Source: CBDIHP01 sp965279195
GTDB lineage: Bacteria; Planctomycetota; Planctomycetia; Isosphaerales; Isosphaeraceae
Direction: 5' to 3'
Length of the DNA: 64,000 bases
Assembly: GCA_965279195.1 (NCBI GenBank)
Contig: CBDIHP010000036.1
Location: forward strand, 62,001-126,000
Shown here in pieces: positions 32,448 through 42,010 of this stretch. The position numbers and the translations under genes were made by a program. Below the pieces are notes generated by a model, which was given only the letters and a program-made list of their open reading frames with translations, ran no database searches and was not told the DNA's origin. How positions within the stretch are numbered: the first letter of the stretch is position 1; every line of letters begins with the position of its first letter.

Positions 32448-33773
32448 ATGCTGGAATTCGTCTCGGGTGGCAGCCGGAGCTGTGACGGGGTGACCCGTCG
32501 GGACGTCCTCAAGGTCGGGTCGCTGGGGGCGCTGGGGCTGAGCCTGCCCGACCTGTTCCGGGCCGAGGCCCGCGCGGCGCGGTCGCGGAAGGGGCCGGAG
32601 GTTTCCTGCATCCTGGTCTGGCTCCAGGGCGGCATCAGCCACATCGACAGCTTCGACCCCAAGCCCGAGGCACCCGTCGAGATCCGCGGCGAGTTCGGCG
32701 TCATCCCGACGAACGTCCCCGGCATCCAGTTCACCGAGCACCTGCCCAGGCTGGCGACCCAGGTCGACAAGTACGCGGTCCTCCGCTCGCTCAACCCCAA
32801 GAACGGCTCCCACGGCGTGGCCGACGCCTACGTCATGTCCGGCCACCCGTTCAACCCGGCCCTGACCTTCCCCTCCTACGGCGCGGTGGTCGCGAAGGAA
32901 CTGGGCGATCGGGAGAACATGCCCCCGTACGTCCAGGTCGGGACCGCGATCGACCAGCGGTTCGGCGGCGGCGTGTCGGGATTCCTGGGCGACCAGTTCA
33001 ACCCGTTCGTCCTGCCCGGCGACGCCTCCAGCCCCGGCTTCACCGTCCGCGACGTCACCCTGCCGGGCATGATCGACAAGACCCGGTTCGACCGGCGGAT
33101 GAAGGTCCTGAACGCCGTCGACACCTGGCAGGCCAAGCTCGAATCGACACCCGGCGCGATCGAGGCGACCGACAGCTTCTATCAGAAGGCCTACAACCTC
33201 ATCACCGCCCCCCGGGCCAAGAAGGCGTTCGCCATCGGCTCCGAGGACCCCCGCACCCGCGACCGCTACGGCCGCAACTCGCTGGGGCAGGGCTGCTTGC
33301 TCGCGCGACGACTGGTCGAGTCGGGCGTGCGGTTCGTCACCGTCACCGACGGCGGCTGGGACACCCACCAGAACAACTTCGTCTCGCTCAAGAACCGGCT
33401 CCTCCCCCGTCTCGACTCGGCCGTCTCGGGCCTGCTCCAGGACCTCTCGGATCGAGGAATGCTCGACACGACCCTGGTCATGGTCCTCAGCGACTTCGGC
33501 CGGACGCCCAAGGTCAATCCGTCCGCCGGGCGCGACCACTGGTCGACCGCCTCCGTCGCCTTGATCGCCGGCGCGGGGCTCAAGGGGGGCCAGGCGATCG
33601 GCAAGACCAACCCGCTCGGCGAGCAGCCGATCGAGTCGCCGTATTACACCGAGGACGTCGCCGCGACCCTCTATACCAAACTCGGCATCCCGCTCGACAC
33701 GACCCACCAGACCCCCGACGGCCGGCCGATCCCGATCAACTACGAGGGCCGGCTGATCCAGGAACTGGTCTGA
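32448..33773 (+). CDS. DUF1501 protein, second copy (441 aa)
   Basis: Shares the DUF1501 architecture: twin-arginine-like signal (TRRDVLKVG, GALGLSLPDLF), CILVWLQGGISHIDSFDPKP, RNSLGQGCLLARRLVESGVR with GGWDTHQNNF, and VMVLSDFGRTPKVNP followed by GRDHW. It is a stand-alone copy with no DUF1549/1553 partner next to it. Predicted to be exported by Tat and to act in the periplasm/cell envelope. Start supported by the AGGTCG leader and the position of the signal. Confidence 0.92.
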   Translation: MLEFVSGGSRSCDGVTRRDVLKVGSLGALGLSLPDLFRAEARAARSRKGPEVSCILVWLQGGISHIDSFDPKPEAPVEIRGEFGVIPTNVPGIQFTEHLPRLATQVDKYAVLRSLNPKNGSHGVADAYVMSGHPFNPALTFPSYGAVVAKELGDRENMPPYVQVGTAIDQRFGGGVSGFLGDQFNPFVLPGDASSPGFTVRDVTLPGMIDKTRFDRRMKVLNAVDTWQAKLESTPGAIEATDSFYQKAYNLITAPRAKKAFAIGSEDPRTRDRYGRNSLGQGCLLARRLVESGVRFVTVTDGGWDTHQNNFVSLKNRLLPRLDSAVSGLLQDLSDRGMLDTTLVMVLSDFGRTPKVNPSAGRDHWSTASVALIAGAGLKGGQAIGKTNPLGEQPIESPYYTEDVAATLYTKLGIPLDTTHQTPDGRPIPINYEGRLIQELV

Positions 33774-34231
33774 GCGAGACGCCCGTACGCCACCAGCCCG
33801 TGTCTCGGGGGCCTGGCGATCTCCGCCGCCAGCCCGCCGAGCCCGAACATCGCGCCGAGGAGCACAATCGGGAGCCAGCCGGTCTCGCTGACCGCCCGGC
33901 CCGCCGTGGCTTTCGGCCGCACCGGCTTGCGCACCTCTCCCTCCGGTCGCACCCGACCGCAGTCGATGGTCGCAAACGCCGAGGCATGGTCGTGGGTGGG
34001 ATCGTCGCGACCGGCGATCGTCCCACCCCAGGGGATCACCGGGGTGGATCTCTCGATCGAATCCAGAAGCAGCCGGACGACGGTGACCTGGCCGACGGGG
34101 TCATCGAGGCGTGGCCATTCCCCGGCCGACCTGGCCGAAGGCTCGACGGGCAGGAAATCGGCCTCGCACCGGCCCGCGTTGACGAGGCAGAGCAGGAAGA
34201 GGGGCAGAACGAGGTGCGCGGCTGGTCGCAT
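33740..34231 (-). CDS. Exported small membrane protein (163 aa)
   Basis: Signal peptide at the N-terminus (HLVLPLFLLCLVNAGRCEAD) and a C-terminal hydrophobic helix with a basic end (LPIVLLGAMFGLGGLAAEIA, then RPPRHGLVAYGRL), reminiscent of PEP-CTERM/sorting-type tails but without a convincing PEP box. Its 3' end overlaps the end of the convergent DUF1501 gene by about 34 bases. Mature part is unremarkable and short, so the call is tentative; the shadow frame on the plus strand is less protein-like. Confidence 0.5.
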   Translation of the reverse strand: MRPAAHLVLPLFLLCLVNAGRCEADFLPVEPSARSAGEWPRLDDPVGQVTVVRLLLDSIERSTPVIPWGGTIAGRDDPTHDHASAFATIDCGRVRPEGEVRKPVRPKATAGRAVSETGWLPIVLLGAMFGLGGLAAEIARPPRHGLVAYGRLAQTSSWISRPS

Positions 34232-34314
34232 CGGCGTCGGGCCCGGTCGACGGGGCCCAGGCCGACGGCCCCGGATGTCGAGGCCGCGTGGGGATGGCTC
34301 CCGCTACTTCCACC

Positions 34315-35223
34315 CTAGGACACGGTCGGACGCCTGATGTAACTTTTCAGCTCCCTGTCGAGTTTTCCGAGGTCGCCGAGATGCTCTCGGGCATCGGCCA
34401 GGCGCAGGGATTCGTCCTTCCGGGTGTTCGCGGCCTTGATCCAGGCGATCAGCTTCGGGGTGCGGTCGGCGTTCTTCATGTGCAGGTGCATGAGGGCCCA
34501 CGCCTCGGCGTAGGCGGCCTGCTGGCGATCCTCCTCGCGGAACGGATCGTCTTCGGCGATCAGGGTTTCGAGCGGGATCCATTTCTGCGAGACGCCGCTG
34601 GCGCCGGTGAGCCACTCGATCCGCTCGCGGTTGATCTGGCCGATCTTCGCCCGGTTCTTGGGCCTCCAGACCTCGGCGTAGGCCGCCAGGCCCTCCGAGA
34701 CGATCAGCGGGACGACGGCATTCCGGTCGAGGATGCCGGTGTTGAAGGTCAACTGGTGGGTGGTCTCGTGCACCAGGGCCATGGTATTGACCCGGGTCGC
34801 ATTGGAGTCGTTTCGTGTGCGGAAGTCGAACATGAACTGCAGGTTGAGCTTGATGTTGTATTGCCCGCCGATCGCCCCTTTGAGCTTCTCGTTCAGGAAC
34901 TGCTCGTAGGATTGCGGCCCCTTGAGGATGACGACGATCATCTTCTTCCTGGGATCGACGAGGTCGAATTTCCTGGCCTTGAAGTGCTCGCGGTAGGAGG
35001 TGGCCACCGCCTCGCAGATGTCGAGCGCCTCCTTGCGGAACTCCCTGGGGGCGTCGCCGATGCCGATGTAGCGGGCGGTCTCGGTGATCTCGAACCCCGG
35101 CACCCCGCGTTCCTTCGCCCGGGTCAGGATGTCCGCCACCCGGGCATCGGCCGTCTGGGCGAGCGCGCCGATGGGGGCCAATGGCGCGGCGATCAGGCCG
35201 AACAGCAGACTGCGACGCGTCAT
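34315..35223 (-). CDS. DUF1570 zinc-metallopeptidase-like protein (302 aa)
   Basis: Exported protein with a Tat/Sec-like signal (RRSLLFGLIAAPLAPIGALA). The central motif VHETTHQL (HExxH, glutamate at position 2) and downstream VSEGLAAYAE (gluzincin-type third ligand) fit DUF1570, a metal-binding peptidase-like family frequent in planctomycetes. A regular TPR-like helical end follows. Preceded by repeat family A on the upstream side. Substrate unknown. Conserved catalytic-type residues are intact, so an active enzyme is likely. Confidence 0.85.
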   Translation of the reverse strand: MTRRSLLFGLIAAPLAPIGALAQTADARVADILTRAKERGVPGFEITETARYIGIGDAPREFRKEALDICEAVATSYREHFKARKFDLVDPRKKMIVVILKGPQSYEQFLNEKLKGAIGGQYNIKLNLQFMFDFRTRNDSNATRVNTMALVHETTHQLTFNTGILDRNAVVPLIVSEGLAAYAEVWRPKNRAKIGQINRERIEWLTGASGVSQKWIPLETLIAEDDPFREEDRQQAAYAEAWALMHLHMKNADRTPKLIAWIKAANTRKDESLRLADAREHLGDLGKLDRELKSYIRRPTVS

Positions 35224-35235
35224 GCGACCCCCTTT

Positions 35236-35364
35236 GGAGTGCGGAAGCGGAGCTTCCGCTTTTCCGCCGGAACCCGGTCACCCCGATCACCTTTAATCCC
35301 GTCTATCGTACACGACAGGGTATGGTGGAAGGCGAACAAAGCGTCAGCTCTGCTCCCGCACTCC
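35236..35364. repeat. MITE-like element, family A copy 2
   Basis: Begins GGAGTGCGGAAGCGGAGCTTCCGC and ends CTGCTCCCGCACTCC about 129 bases later. It fills most of the gap between the DUF1570 gene and the ROK kinase gene. Terminal inverted repeats match copies at 16725-16964 and 42915-43076. Confidence 0.65.
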
Positions 35365-35490
35365 GAAGGTCCTGTTCCCGCCGGGCATGGATGCTCCGAT
35401 TGACCGTAGGTGCACGTTCGGGATACAGTAATTTCGTCGGGATTCGCCCGCAGGTTGCTTTGTGAATTCGCTTATTCCGAGGTCCTGGTC

Positions 35491-36477
35491 ATGAGTTCCG
35501 GCGCACGCCGTCCGCCCTTCTACCTGGGGATCGACCTGGGCGGGACGAACATCAAGAGCGGCGTCGTGGACTCCGAGGGCCGGCCGTTCCCGTCCGTGAG
35601 CCTGCCGACCCACGCCGATCGCGGGCCGGTCGCCGGCCTGGCCCAGCTCGCCGAGGCCGGTCGCCAGGCGGTCGTGGCCAGCGGTCTCACCTGGGACGAC
35701 ATCCACGCCGTCGGGCTCGGCTCGCCCGGCACGATGGACCTCGAAGCCGGGATGCTCCTCGACCCGCCCAACCTGCCGGGCTGGGTGAACATGCCGATCC
35801 GCCAGCTCCTCGGCGACACGCTCGGCAAGCCGACGATCCTCCAGAACGACGCCAACGCCGCCGCTTTTGGCGAGTACTGGGCCGGGGCCGGACGCGACAC
35901 CCGGAGCATGGTCCTGTTCACCCTCGGCACCGGCATCGGCTGCGGGATCGTCGAGAACGGCCGGATTATCGAAGGCCGTCACAGCCACGGGGCCGAGTGC
36001 GGCCATATCATCATTCAGATGGACGGCGGCCGGCGCTGCTCCTGCGGCGGCATCGGGCACCTCGAAGCTTACGCCTCGGCCACGGCCCTGGTGAAGCGGG
36101 CGATCGAGGCCATCGAGGCCGACCCCTCGACCAGCCTCGCCGCCGCGCTGGCCGCCGGCAACCTGTCGAGCCGGACCATCAACGAGGCCGCCGAGGCGGG
36201 CGACCCCGTCGCGAAGAAACTGATGCGGGACACCGCGAGATATCTCGCCGTCGGGGCGACCTCGCTGATGCACACGATCGACCCCGACATCGTCCTGTTC
36301 GCCGGCGGCATGATCGCGGCGGGCGGGGCGTTCCTCGACCAGATCCGGGAGGATATCCGCGAGCTGGCCTTCCCGACACCCGCCGAGCACACCCGGGTCG
36401 CGTACGCCGAACTCGGCGGCGACGCCGGGTTCATCGGGGCCGCCGGCTGCGCCCGGATGGCCTTCCCGCCCGCCTGA
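35491..36477 (+). CDS. ROK-family sugar kinase / glucokinase (328 aa)
   Basis: ATP-dependent sugar kinase. Motifs: GIDLGGTNIKSGVVD (phosphate 1), GSPGTMD, QNDANAAAFGEYWAGAG (catalytic Asp of the NDANAA motif), LGTGIGCGIV (phosphate 2) and the ROK zinc site HGAECGHIII ... CSCGGIGHLE. The last is the standard CxCGxxGCxE-type cluster with slight change. Probably phosphorylates glucose or N-acetyl-type sugars. The frame extends 27 codons upstream, but the ATG at 35491 fits ROK N-termini better. Followed after 130 bases by lepA. Confidence 0.92.
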   Translation: MSSGARRPPFYLGIDLGGTNIKSGVVDSEGRPFPSVSLPTHADRGPVAGLAQLAEAGRQAVVASGLTWDDIHAVGLGSPGTMDLEAGMLLDPPNLPGWVNMPIRQLLGDTLGKPTILQNDANAAAFGEYWAGAGRDTRSMVLFTLGTGIGCGIVENGRIIEGRHSHGAECGHIIIQMDGGRRCSCGGIGHLEAYASATALVKRAIEAIEADPSTSLAAALAAGNLSSRTINEAAEAGDPVAKKLMRDTARYLAVGATSLMHTIDPDIVLFAGGMIAAGGAFLDQIREDIRELAFPTPAEHTRVAYAELGGDAGFIGAAGCARMAFPPA

Positions 36478-36607
36478 GCAACACCCCTCGATCGAAGTCG
36501 CCGAAACAAACCCAATTCCGCCGCATACCACGCTTCCCAGACTCCTCACCCCGGGCCCGGGGCCCACCGCCCCGACCCGAGGTCTCGACGCGACGTCCAG
36601 GAACCCT

Positions 36608-38413
36608 ATGGCCTTCGACCCTAAGTACATCCGAAATTTCTCGATCATCGCCCACATCGACCACGGCAAGAGCACGCTGGCCGATCAGCTCCTGCTCCAG
36701 TCGGGCGCGATCACCCAGCGCGAGTTCCGCGAGCAGATCCTCGACGACATGGACCTGGAGCGGGAACGCGGAATCACCATCAAGGCCCGCGCGGTCGTCC
36801 TGAACTACACGCTCGACGGCCAGATCTACGAACTCAACCTCATCGACACCCCCGGGCACGTCGACTTCCACTACGAGGTCTCCCGCAGCCTCGCCGCCTG
36901 CGAGGGGGCGATCCTGCTGGTTGACTCGACGCAAGGCGTTCAGGCACAGACGGTTGCGAATGCCTATGCGGCCATCAACGGCGACCTCACGATCGTCCCG
37001 GCGCTCAACAAGATCGACATGCAGGCCTCGCGCCCGGACGAGGTCCGCGAGGAGATCTTCAACACCCTGGGCATCGACCCCGACGACGTCCTGGCCGTCA
37101 GCGGCAAGACGGGCGCGGGCGTCCCGGAGATGTTCAAGGCGGTGATCGAGCGGGTCCCGCCCCCGGCCGGCAAGGTCGACGCCCCGCTCCGGGCGCTGAT
37201 CTTCGACTCCAAGTTCGACGAGTACCAGGGCGTCGTCATCTACATCAGGGTGGTCGACGGCTCGCTCAAGGTCGGGCAGAAGATCCGGCTCATGGCCGGC
37301 GAGACCGAGCACGATGTCATCGGCCTCGGCCGGTTCCGCCCGCGCGAGGTTGCCTGCGACGACCTGGGGGTCGGCCAGGTCGGCTACGTTGTCGCCAACA
37401 TCAAGAAGCTGTCGGACGTCCGGATCGGCGACACCATCACCGATGCGTTACGCCCGGCCGAGGCGCTGCTCGAAGGCTATCAGGAGCCCCGGCAGGTCGT
37501 GTACTGCGGCCTCTTCCCGGCCACCTCGAATCAGTTCGAGGATCTCCGGACCGCCTTGCAGAAGCTGTCGCTCAACGACGCGAGTTTCACCTTCGAGCCG
37601 GAAACCTCGGACGCCCTTGGGTTTGGGTTCCGCTGCGGGTTCCTGGGCATGCTCCACATGGAGATCGTCCAGCAGCGCCTCGAGCGTGAGAGCAACCTCG
37701 CGCTGGTCCAGACCGCGCCCAACGTCACGTACGAGATCGTCGACAAGAAGGGCGAGACGTACTATGTCTCGAACCCGACCCGGATTCCAGACTCGGGCGA
37801 CATCGAGGAGTTCCGCGAGCCGGTCGCGAAGGTCAACTTCATCCTCCCGAGCGACTGCATCGGCGCGATCATGCAGCTCTGCGAGGACCGCCGGGGCACC
37901 TATCTCAAGACCGATTACATCACCCCGACCCGGGCGATCCTGGTCTACGAATTGCCCCTGGCGGAGATGATTTACGACCTCTACGACAAGCTCAAGAGCG
38001 CGACGAGGGGTTACGGCACGATGGACTACGAGCTGATCGGCTACAAGCCGAGCGACCTCGTCCGGCTCGACATCCTCGTGGCCGGGGCCAAGGTCGACGC
38101 CCTCTCGATCGTCGTCCACCGGCACCACGCCGATCGTCGCGGACGCAAGCTGGTCAAGAAGTTGCGCGCCGAGATCGACCGCCACCAGTTCGAGGTCGCG
38201 ATCCAGGCGGCGATCGGCAGCAAGGTCATCGCCCGCGAGACGATCTCGGCGTTGCGAAAGAACGTCACGGCGAAGTGTTACGGCGGCGACATCAGCCGCA
38301 AGCGGAAGCTGCTGGAGAAACAAAAGGAAGGCAAGAAGCGTATGAAGCAGGTGGGGAACGTCGAGATCTCCCAGGAAGCGTTCCTCTCGGTGCTTGACGA
38401 CAGCGAAGAATGA
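36608..38413 (+). CDS. lepA: Elongation factor 4, ribosome back-translocase GTPase (601 aa)
   Basis: Highly conserved translational GTPase. G1 IAHIDHGKST (near residue 14), switch I DDMDLERERGITIKA, G3 IDTPGHVDF, G4 NKID, then the EF-G-like domains and the LepA-specific C-terminal domain (RILVYELPLAEMIYDLYDKLKSATRGYGT-type segment and the Lys/Arg-rich end LRKNVTAKCYGGD). Length is standard. It acts on stalled or mis-translocated ribosomes, mostly at the membrane under stress. In many bacteria it is encoded next to the signal peptidase gene lepB, as it is here. Confidence 0.97.
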   Translation: MAFDPKYIRNFSIIAHIDHGKSTLADQLLLQSGAITQREFREQILDDMDLERERGITIKARAVVLNYTLDGQIYELNLIDTPGHVDFHYEVSRSLAACEGAILLVDSTQGVQAQTVANAYAAINGDLTIVPALNKIDMQASRPDEVREEIFNTLGIDPDDVLAVSGKTGAGVPEMFKAVIERVPPPAGKVDAPLRALIFDSKFDEYQGVVIYIRVVDGSLKVGQKIRLMAGETEHDVIGLGRFRPREVACDDLGVGQVGYVVANIKKLSDVRIGDTITDALRPAEALLEGYQEPRQVVYCGLFPATSNQFEDLRTALQKLSLNDASFTFEPETSDALGFGFRCGFLGMLHMEIVQQRLERESNLALVQTAPNVTYEIVDKKGETYYVSNPTRIPDSGDIEEFREPVAKVNFILPSDCIGAIMQLCEDRRGTYLKTDYITPTRAILVYELPLAEMIYDLYDKLKSATRGYGTMDYELIGYKPSDLVRLDILVAGAKVDALSIVVHRHHADRRGRKLVKKLRAEIDRHQFEVAIQAAIGSKVIARETISALRKNVTAKCYGGDISRKRKLLEKQKEGKKRMKQVGNVEISQEAFLSVLDDSEE

Positions 38414-38531
38414 GGCGGGCGGCCTGACCCCGGTCCCGGCTTTGCCCTCGTGTCTGTCGTCCGGCCCGGCCGGACAGGTTGCTCCCCCGCGACTCTGGAC
38501 CCCGAGGTGATGCTTGGACCGAGAGGTCGCC

Positions 38532-40055
38532 ATGATCGGTGGGCTGGAGGGACAGGCCGCGTCGGGCGATTCGCCGGCGCAACCTGTTGTGCAGGGCCAC
38601 CTTCCGCCTCCCGCCTTGCACGCCCGTTCGACGGCCGAGGCGGACCGGATCCTGGTCCGCCAGGGGGCCGAGTTCGTCGTCCTGATGATCCTCGCCCTGA
38701 TCCTGATCCGGGGCTTCACGGCCGAAGCCTATATCGTCCCGACCGGCTCGATGGCCCCGACGCTGCTGGGGATGCACAAGGAGCTGTCCTGCCCCAACTG
38801 CAAGGCCCAGATCCACGTCGGGATGGACGAGCAGGGGCGGTCCGGGCGTCCCGTCTGCCCCAACTGCGGGCACGACGACATGCGATCCGTCGGGGCCCTG
38901 GCCTGCAATGGCGACCGCCTGCTGGTCCAGAAGTTTTTTTACGACCTCCGGCCCCCGAGGCGCTGGGAGGTCGCGGTGTTTCAGAGCCCGCTTGAGCCAA
39001 ATCAGCCCTACGTCAAGCGGGTCGTCGGCCTGCCTGGCGAGTCGGTGCGGATCTCCGAGGGGGACCTGATCGTCGACGGCGAGCGGGTCCGGAAGTCGCT
39101 GGCCGAGCAGCGGGCGATGCGGATCCTGCTCTACGACCATGCCCACGTCCCCGGCGACTCCGACCGCTTCCCGCGCTGGGTGTCGTGGGGCCCCCGCTAC
39201 GGCAAGCGTTTCGCCAGCGGCTGGTCGACCCGCGACGAGCGTTTCCGCCACGAGTCGGTGCCCGACGCGGGGGGCCGGGTCGACTGGATGGAATACCGCC
39301 ACTGGGACCCCGACCGGGGCCGCTACGGGCCGGTCCGGGACTTTTGCTCGTACAACGGGGCGGAGGTCCGGGGCGAGAACGTGGTCAACGACCTCTCCCT
39401 GGAGGCCCGGCTGCACGTCGGCAAGGACGTCGAGTCGGTCGCCGCCCGGATGAATTTCGGGCCGGACCAGTTCGAGGTGACGTTGCCGGTCGACGACCGT
39501 GGCCAGCCGGAAGTCCGCCGCAACGGGCGACTTCTGGAGATCACGAATGTCCGGGCCCGGCTCCGATCGACCGAGAAATCCCTCTGCCCGAGGGGCATCA
39601 AGCTCGACGTCTCGCTGTTCGACCGTCGCCTGACGGTGGCCCTCGACGACGAACCGGTGTTCGACCCCATCGACCTCGAAGGCCTCTCGACGACCCAGAC
39701 GGGGCCCTACGGGTCGCCGCTGGCGCTGGGGGCGATCGGCGGGGTGCTCGAGGTCGAGGGGGTCCGGATCTTCCGGGATGTGTACTACACCAGCGCCCCC
39801 GTCACGGGGCTGAAACGTCCATTCGCGGTGGACCAGCCGTATCGCCTGGGGCGGGACGAGTTCTTCGTCCTGGGGGACAACTCGCCGGTGTCGAACGACT
39901 CCCGGTTCTGGCCGTCGAGCCCGGTTGTGCGTCGGGACCAGTTCATCGGCAAGCCGTTCCTGGTGCACCTGCCGGGTCAGATGTGCCCGCTCGAAGTTTT
40001 CGGGCGGTCGATCGGGTGGGTGCCGGATCCCCGGGAAATCCGTTACATTCGTTAG
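38532..40055 (+). CDS. lepB: Signal peptidase I with zinc-ribbon and lectin-like insertions (507 aa)
   Basis: Membrane endopeptidase that removes signal peptides. One TM helix at about 46-64, catalytic Ser73 in PTGSMAPTLLG and general-base Lys162 in YVKRVVGLPGE; the C-terminal box VLGDNSPVSNDSRFW at 446-460. Two insertions: a zinc ribbon (C87xxC90, C109xxC112) between Ser and Lys, and about 260 residues (roughly 176-436) resembling a concanavalin/LamG-like beta sandwich (ending EVEGVRIFRDVYYT). Usual lepB is about 250-320 aa. TTG upstream at 38514 is possible, but ATG at 38532 follows GAGAGG. About 118 bases after lepA. Confidence 0.9.
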   Translation: MIGGLEGQAASGDSPAQPVVQGHLPPPALHARSTAEADRILVRQGAEFVVLMILALILIRGFTAEAYIVPTGSMAPTLLGMHKELSCPNCKAQIHVGMDEQGRSGRPVCPNCGHDDMRSVGALACNGDRLLVQKFFYDLRPPRRWEVAVFQSPLEPNQPYVKRVVGLPGESVRISEGDLIVDGERVRKSLAEQRAMRILLYDHAHVPGDSDRFPRWVSWGPRYGKRFASGWSTRDERFRHESVPDAGGRVDWMEYRHWDPDRGRYGPVRDFCSYNGAEVRGENVVNDLSLEARLHVGKDVESVAARMNFGPDQFEVTLPVDDRGQPEVRRNGRLLEITNVRARLRSTEKSLCPRGIKLDVSLFDRRLTVALDDEPVFDPIDLEGLSTTQTGPYGSPLALGAIGGVLEVEGVRIFRDVYYTSAPVTGLKRPFAVDQPYRLGRDEFFVLGDNSPVSNDSRFWPSSPVVRRDQFIGKPFLVHLPGQMCPLEVFGRSIGWVPDPREIRYIR

Positions 40056-40131
40056 CCCGGTCGGCCGAATTGGGTTTGTTCCCGCCGTTTTGGCCTGAGG
40101 TTGTGCCCCGAGTCCGCAGGAAGAATCGACG

Positions 40132-41946
40132 ATGAGCAGGAACGCCGGCAAGCCCCGCCCGATCATCATCAAGCCCGCCGAGACTCCCGAGGTGGGCTCG
40201 AAGGCCGCCGCCCCTGCCGCCGCGAAGACCCCGCCGGACAAGCCCAAGGAGAGCTTCCGCGACTTCCTGGAGCAGGTGATCGTCGCGATCATCCTGGCCG
40301 TGCTGGTGCGGGGGTTCAACGCCGAGGCGTTCGTGATCCCCACCGGCTCGATGGCGCCGGGGCTCATGGGGATGCACAAGGAGATCACCTGCCCGAACTG
40401 CGGGTTCACCTACGCGGTCAACTCGTCGGAGGACATCGAGGCGTTCTTCGCCCAGCGGCTCGACCGCAAGGCCGACGGCCTCAAGCCCCAGGGCGTCTGC
40501 GCCAACTGCCGGTACAAGGCCGACGCCTCCGAGCTGCCGACCTTCAAGGGGGACCGCATCCTGGTGATGAAGTTCCCCTTCGAGATGCCCTTCCTGCCGG
40601 GGGCGTCCGGGCCCAGGCGCTGGGACGTGGTGGTCTTCCACTACCCCAACCAGCCCGAGACCAACTTCATCAAGCGGCTCATCGGCCTGCCCGGCGAGCA
40701 GATCCGGATCTTCCGGGGGGACGTCCAGGCGCGGAACGCCTCGGGGAACGACCCGTTCCAGGTCCAGCGCAAGCCCCTGAAGCATCTCCAGGCGATGCTG
40801 ATCAACGTCTACGACGACCGGAACCGCCCGAAGACGCTCGAAGACCACCCCGAGTGGCACCGGTGGCGGACGGGCGGGCCCTGGCGCGAGGAGACGCCGG
40901 GGATCTTCACCGCCGCCCCCGCGGGCAAGGACGCCGGCGAGTGGACCGAACTCCAGTACCACAACCTGATCCCCGACCCCGAGCAGTGGGCCGCCCTTGA
41001 GTCGCATCGCGACCTCCCCCGGGCCCCGCGCTCGACCCTGATCACCGACTTCTACGGCTACAACACCAACGTCAGCCCCCGGGGCGGCGACCGCTGGCTC
41101 GCCGAGAACGAGGCGTGGTTCCAGGCCAACTGGGTCGGCGACCTGCACCTCTCCTCGCGGATCCGGGTCGTCGAGCCGACCGGCCTGGTGCGGCTCCAGC
41201 TCGTCGAGTCGGGCGTCCCCTACCGCTGCGAGATCGACCTGGCCACCGGCCAGGCCACGCTCTACCAGGGGGAGAAGTCGCTCGGACAGGCCCAGACCGC
41301 GATGAAGGCCGCCGGCTCGTATGACGTGGCCTTCTCGAACGTGGACGACCGCCTGACCCTCTGGGTCGACGGCAAGACCCCGTTCGGCGACGGCGTGGCC
41401 TACGAGAATAGCCCCGACGCCAATTACGGGCCCGCCAGGGAGGACCTCCAGCCCGCGACCGTCGCCAGCAAGGGCGCGTCGATCAAGGTGAGCGACCTTG
41501 TCCTCAAGCGGGATATCTACTATACCCAGGAGCCGAAGTTCGACTCCCAGGCCGACGTCACCGTCCCCGGCATCTCGTCGTGGTCGGATCCGCAGGAGAA
41601 GCGGGTGTCCATCATGTTCGACTTCCTGGCCGACCCGGCGCAGTTCCGGCGGATGGGGGAGATCGACCACCGGACCGCCCCCTACGAGATCAAGCCCGAC
41701 CACTACATGATGCTCGGCGACAACAGCCCCCGGAGCAGCGACAGCCGAGCGTGGGGGACCCAGGATCACGCCTGGCTGCCCGACGGCGACCGCGAGCCGT
41801 GGGAAGTGCCCAAGGAGATGCTGATCGGCAAGGCGTTCTTCATCTACTGGCCGCACGGCAAGCCCTTCGGGCCCGACATCCGCCTCGGCCGCGACTTCCG
41901 GATCCCGTTCCGCCCCTACTTCGAGCGGATGATGCTGATCCGCTGA
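40132..41946 (+). CDS. lepB: Signal peptidase I paralog, larger insertion (604 aa)
   Basis: Second copy next to the previous signal peptidase, with the same plan: TM helix at about 47-62, catalytic Ser73 in PTGSMAPGLMG, Lys181 in FIKRLIGLPGE, zinc ribbon with C87xxC90 and C123xxC126, and C-terminal MLGDNSPRSSDSRAW (527-541). The insertion is about 330 residues (about 191-520) and has a clear LamG-like stretch (DDRLTLWVDGKTPFGD, then IKVSDLVLKRDIYYT) that corresponds to the end of the insertion in the first copy. Both keep the catalytic residues, so both should be active, possibly with different substrates. Confidence 0.9.
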   Translation: MSRNAGKPRPIIIKPAETPEVGSKAAAPAAAKTPPDKPKESFRDFLEQVIVAIILAVLVRGFNAEAFVIPTGSMAPGLMGMHKEITCPNCGFTYAVNSSEDIEAFFAQRLDRKADGLKPQGVCANCRYKADASELPTFKGDRILVMKFPFEMPFLPGASGPRRWDVVVFHYPNQPETNFIKRLIGLPGEQIRIFRGDVQARNASGNDPFQVQRKPLKHLQAMLINVYDDRNRPKTLEDHPEWHRWRTGGPWREETPGIFTAAPAGKDAGEWTELQYHNLIPDPEQWAALESHRDLPRAPRSTLITDFYGYNTNVSPRGGDRWLAENEAWFQANWVGDLHLSSRIRVVEPTGLVRLQLVESGVPYRCEIDLATGQATLYQGEKSLGQAQTAMKAAGSYDVAFSNVDDRLTLWVDGKTPFGDGVAYENSPDANYGPAREDLQPATVASKGASIKVSDLVLKRDIYYTQEPKFDSQADVTVPGISSWSDPQEKRVSIMFDFLADPAQFRRMGEIDHRTAPYEIKPDHYMMLGDNSPRSSDSRAWGTQDHAWLPDGDREPWEVPKEMLIGKAFFIYWPHGKPFGPDIRLGRDFRIPFRPYFERMMLIR

Positions 41947-42010
41947 GCTGAGCACGCTGAAACGCCCTGGATGAATCGAATCGACGCCCGCTGATCAGGG
42001 AGGATCGGCC

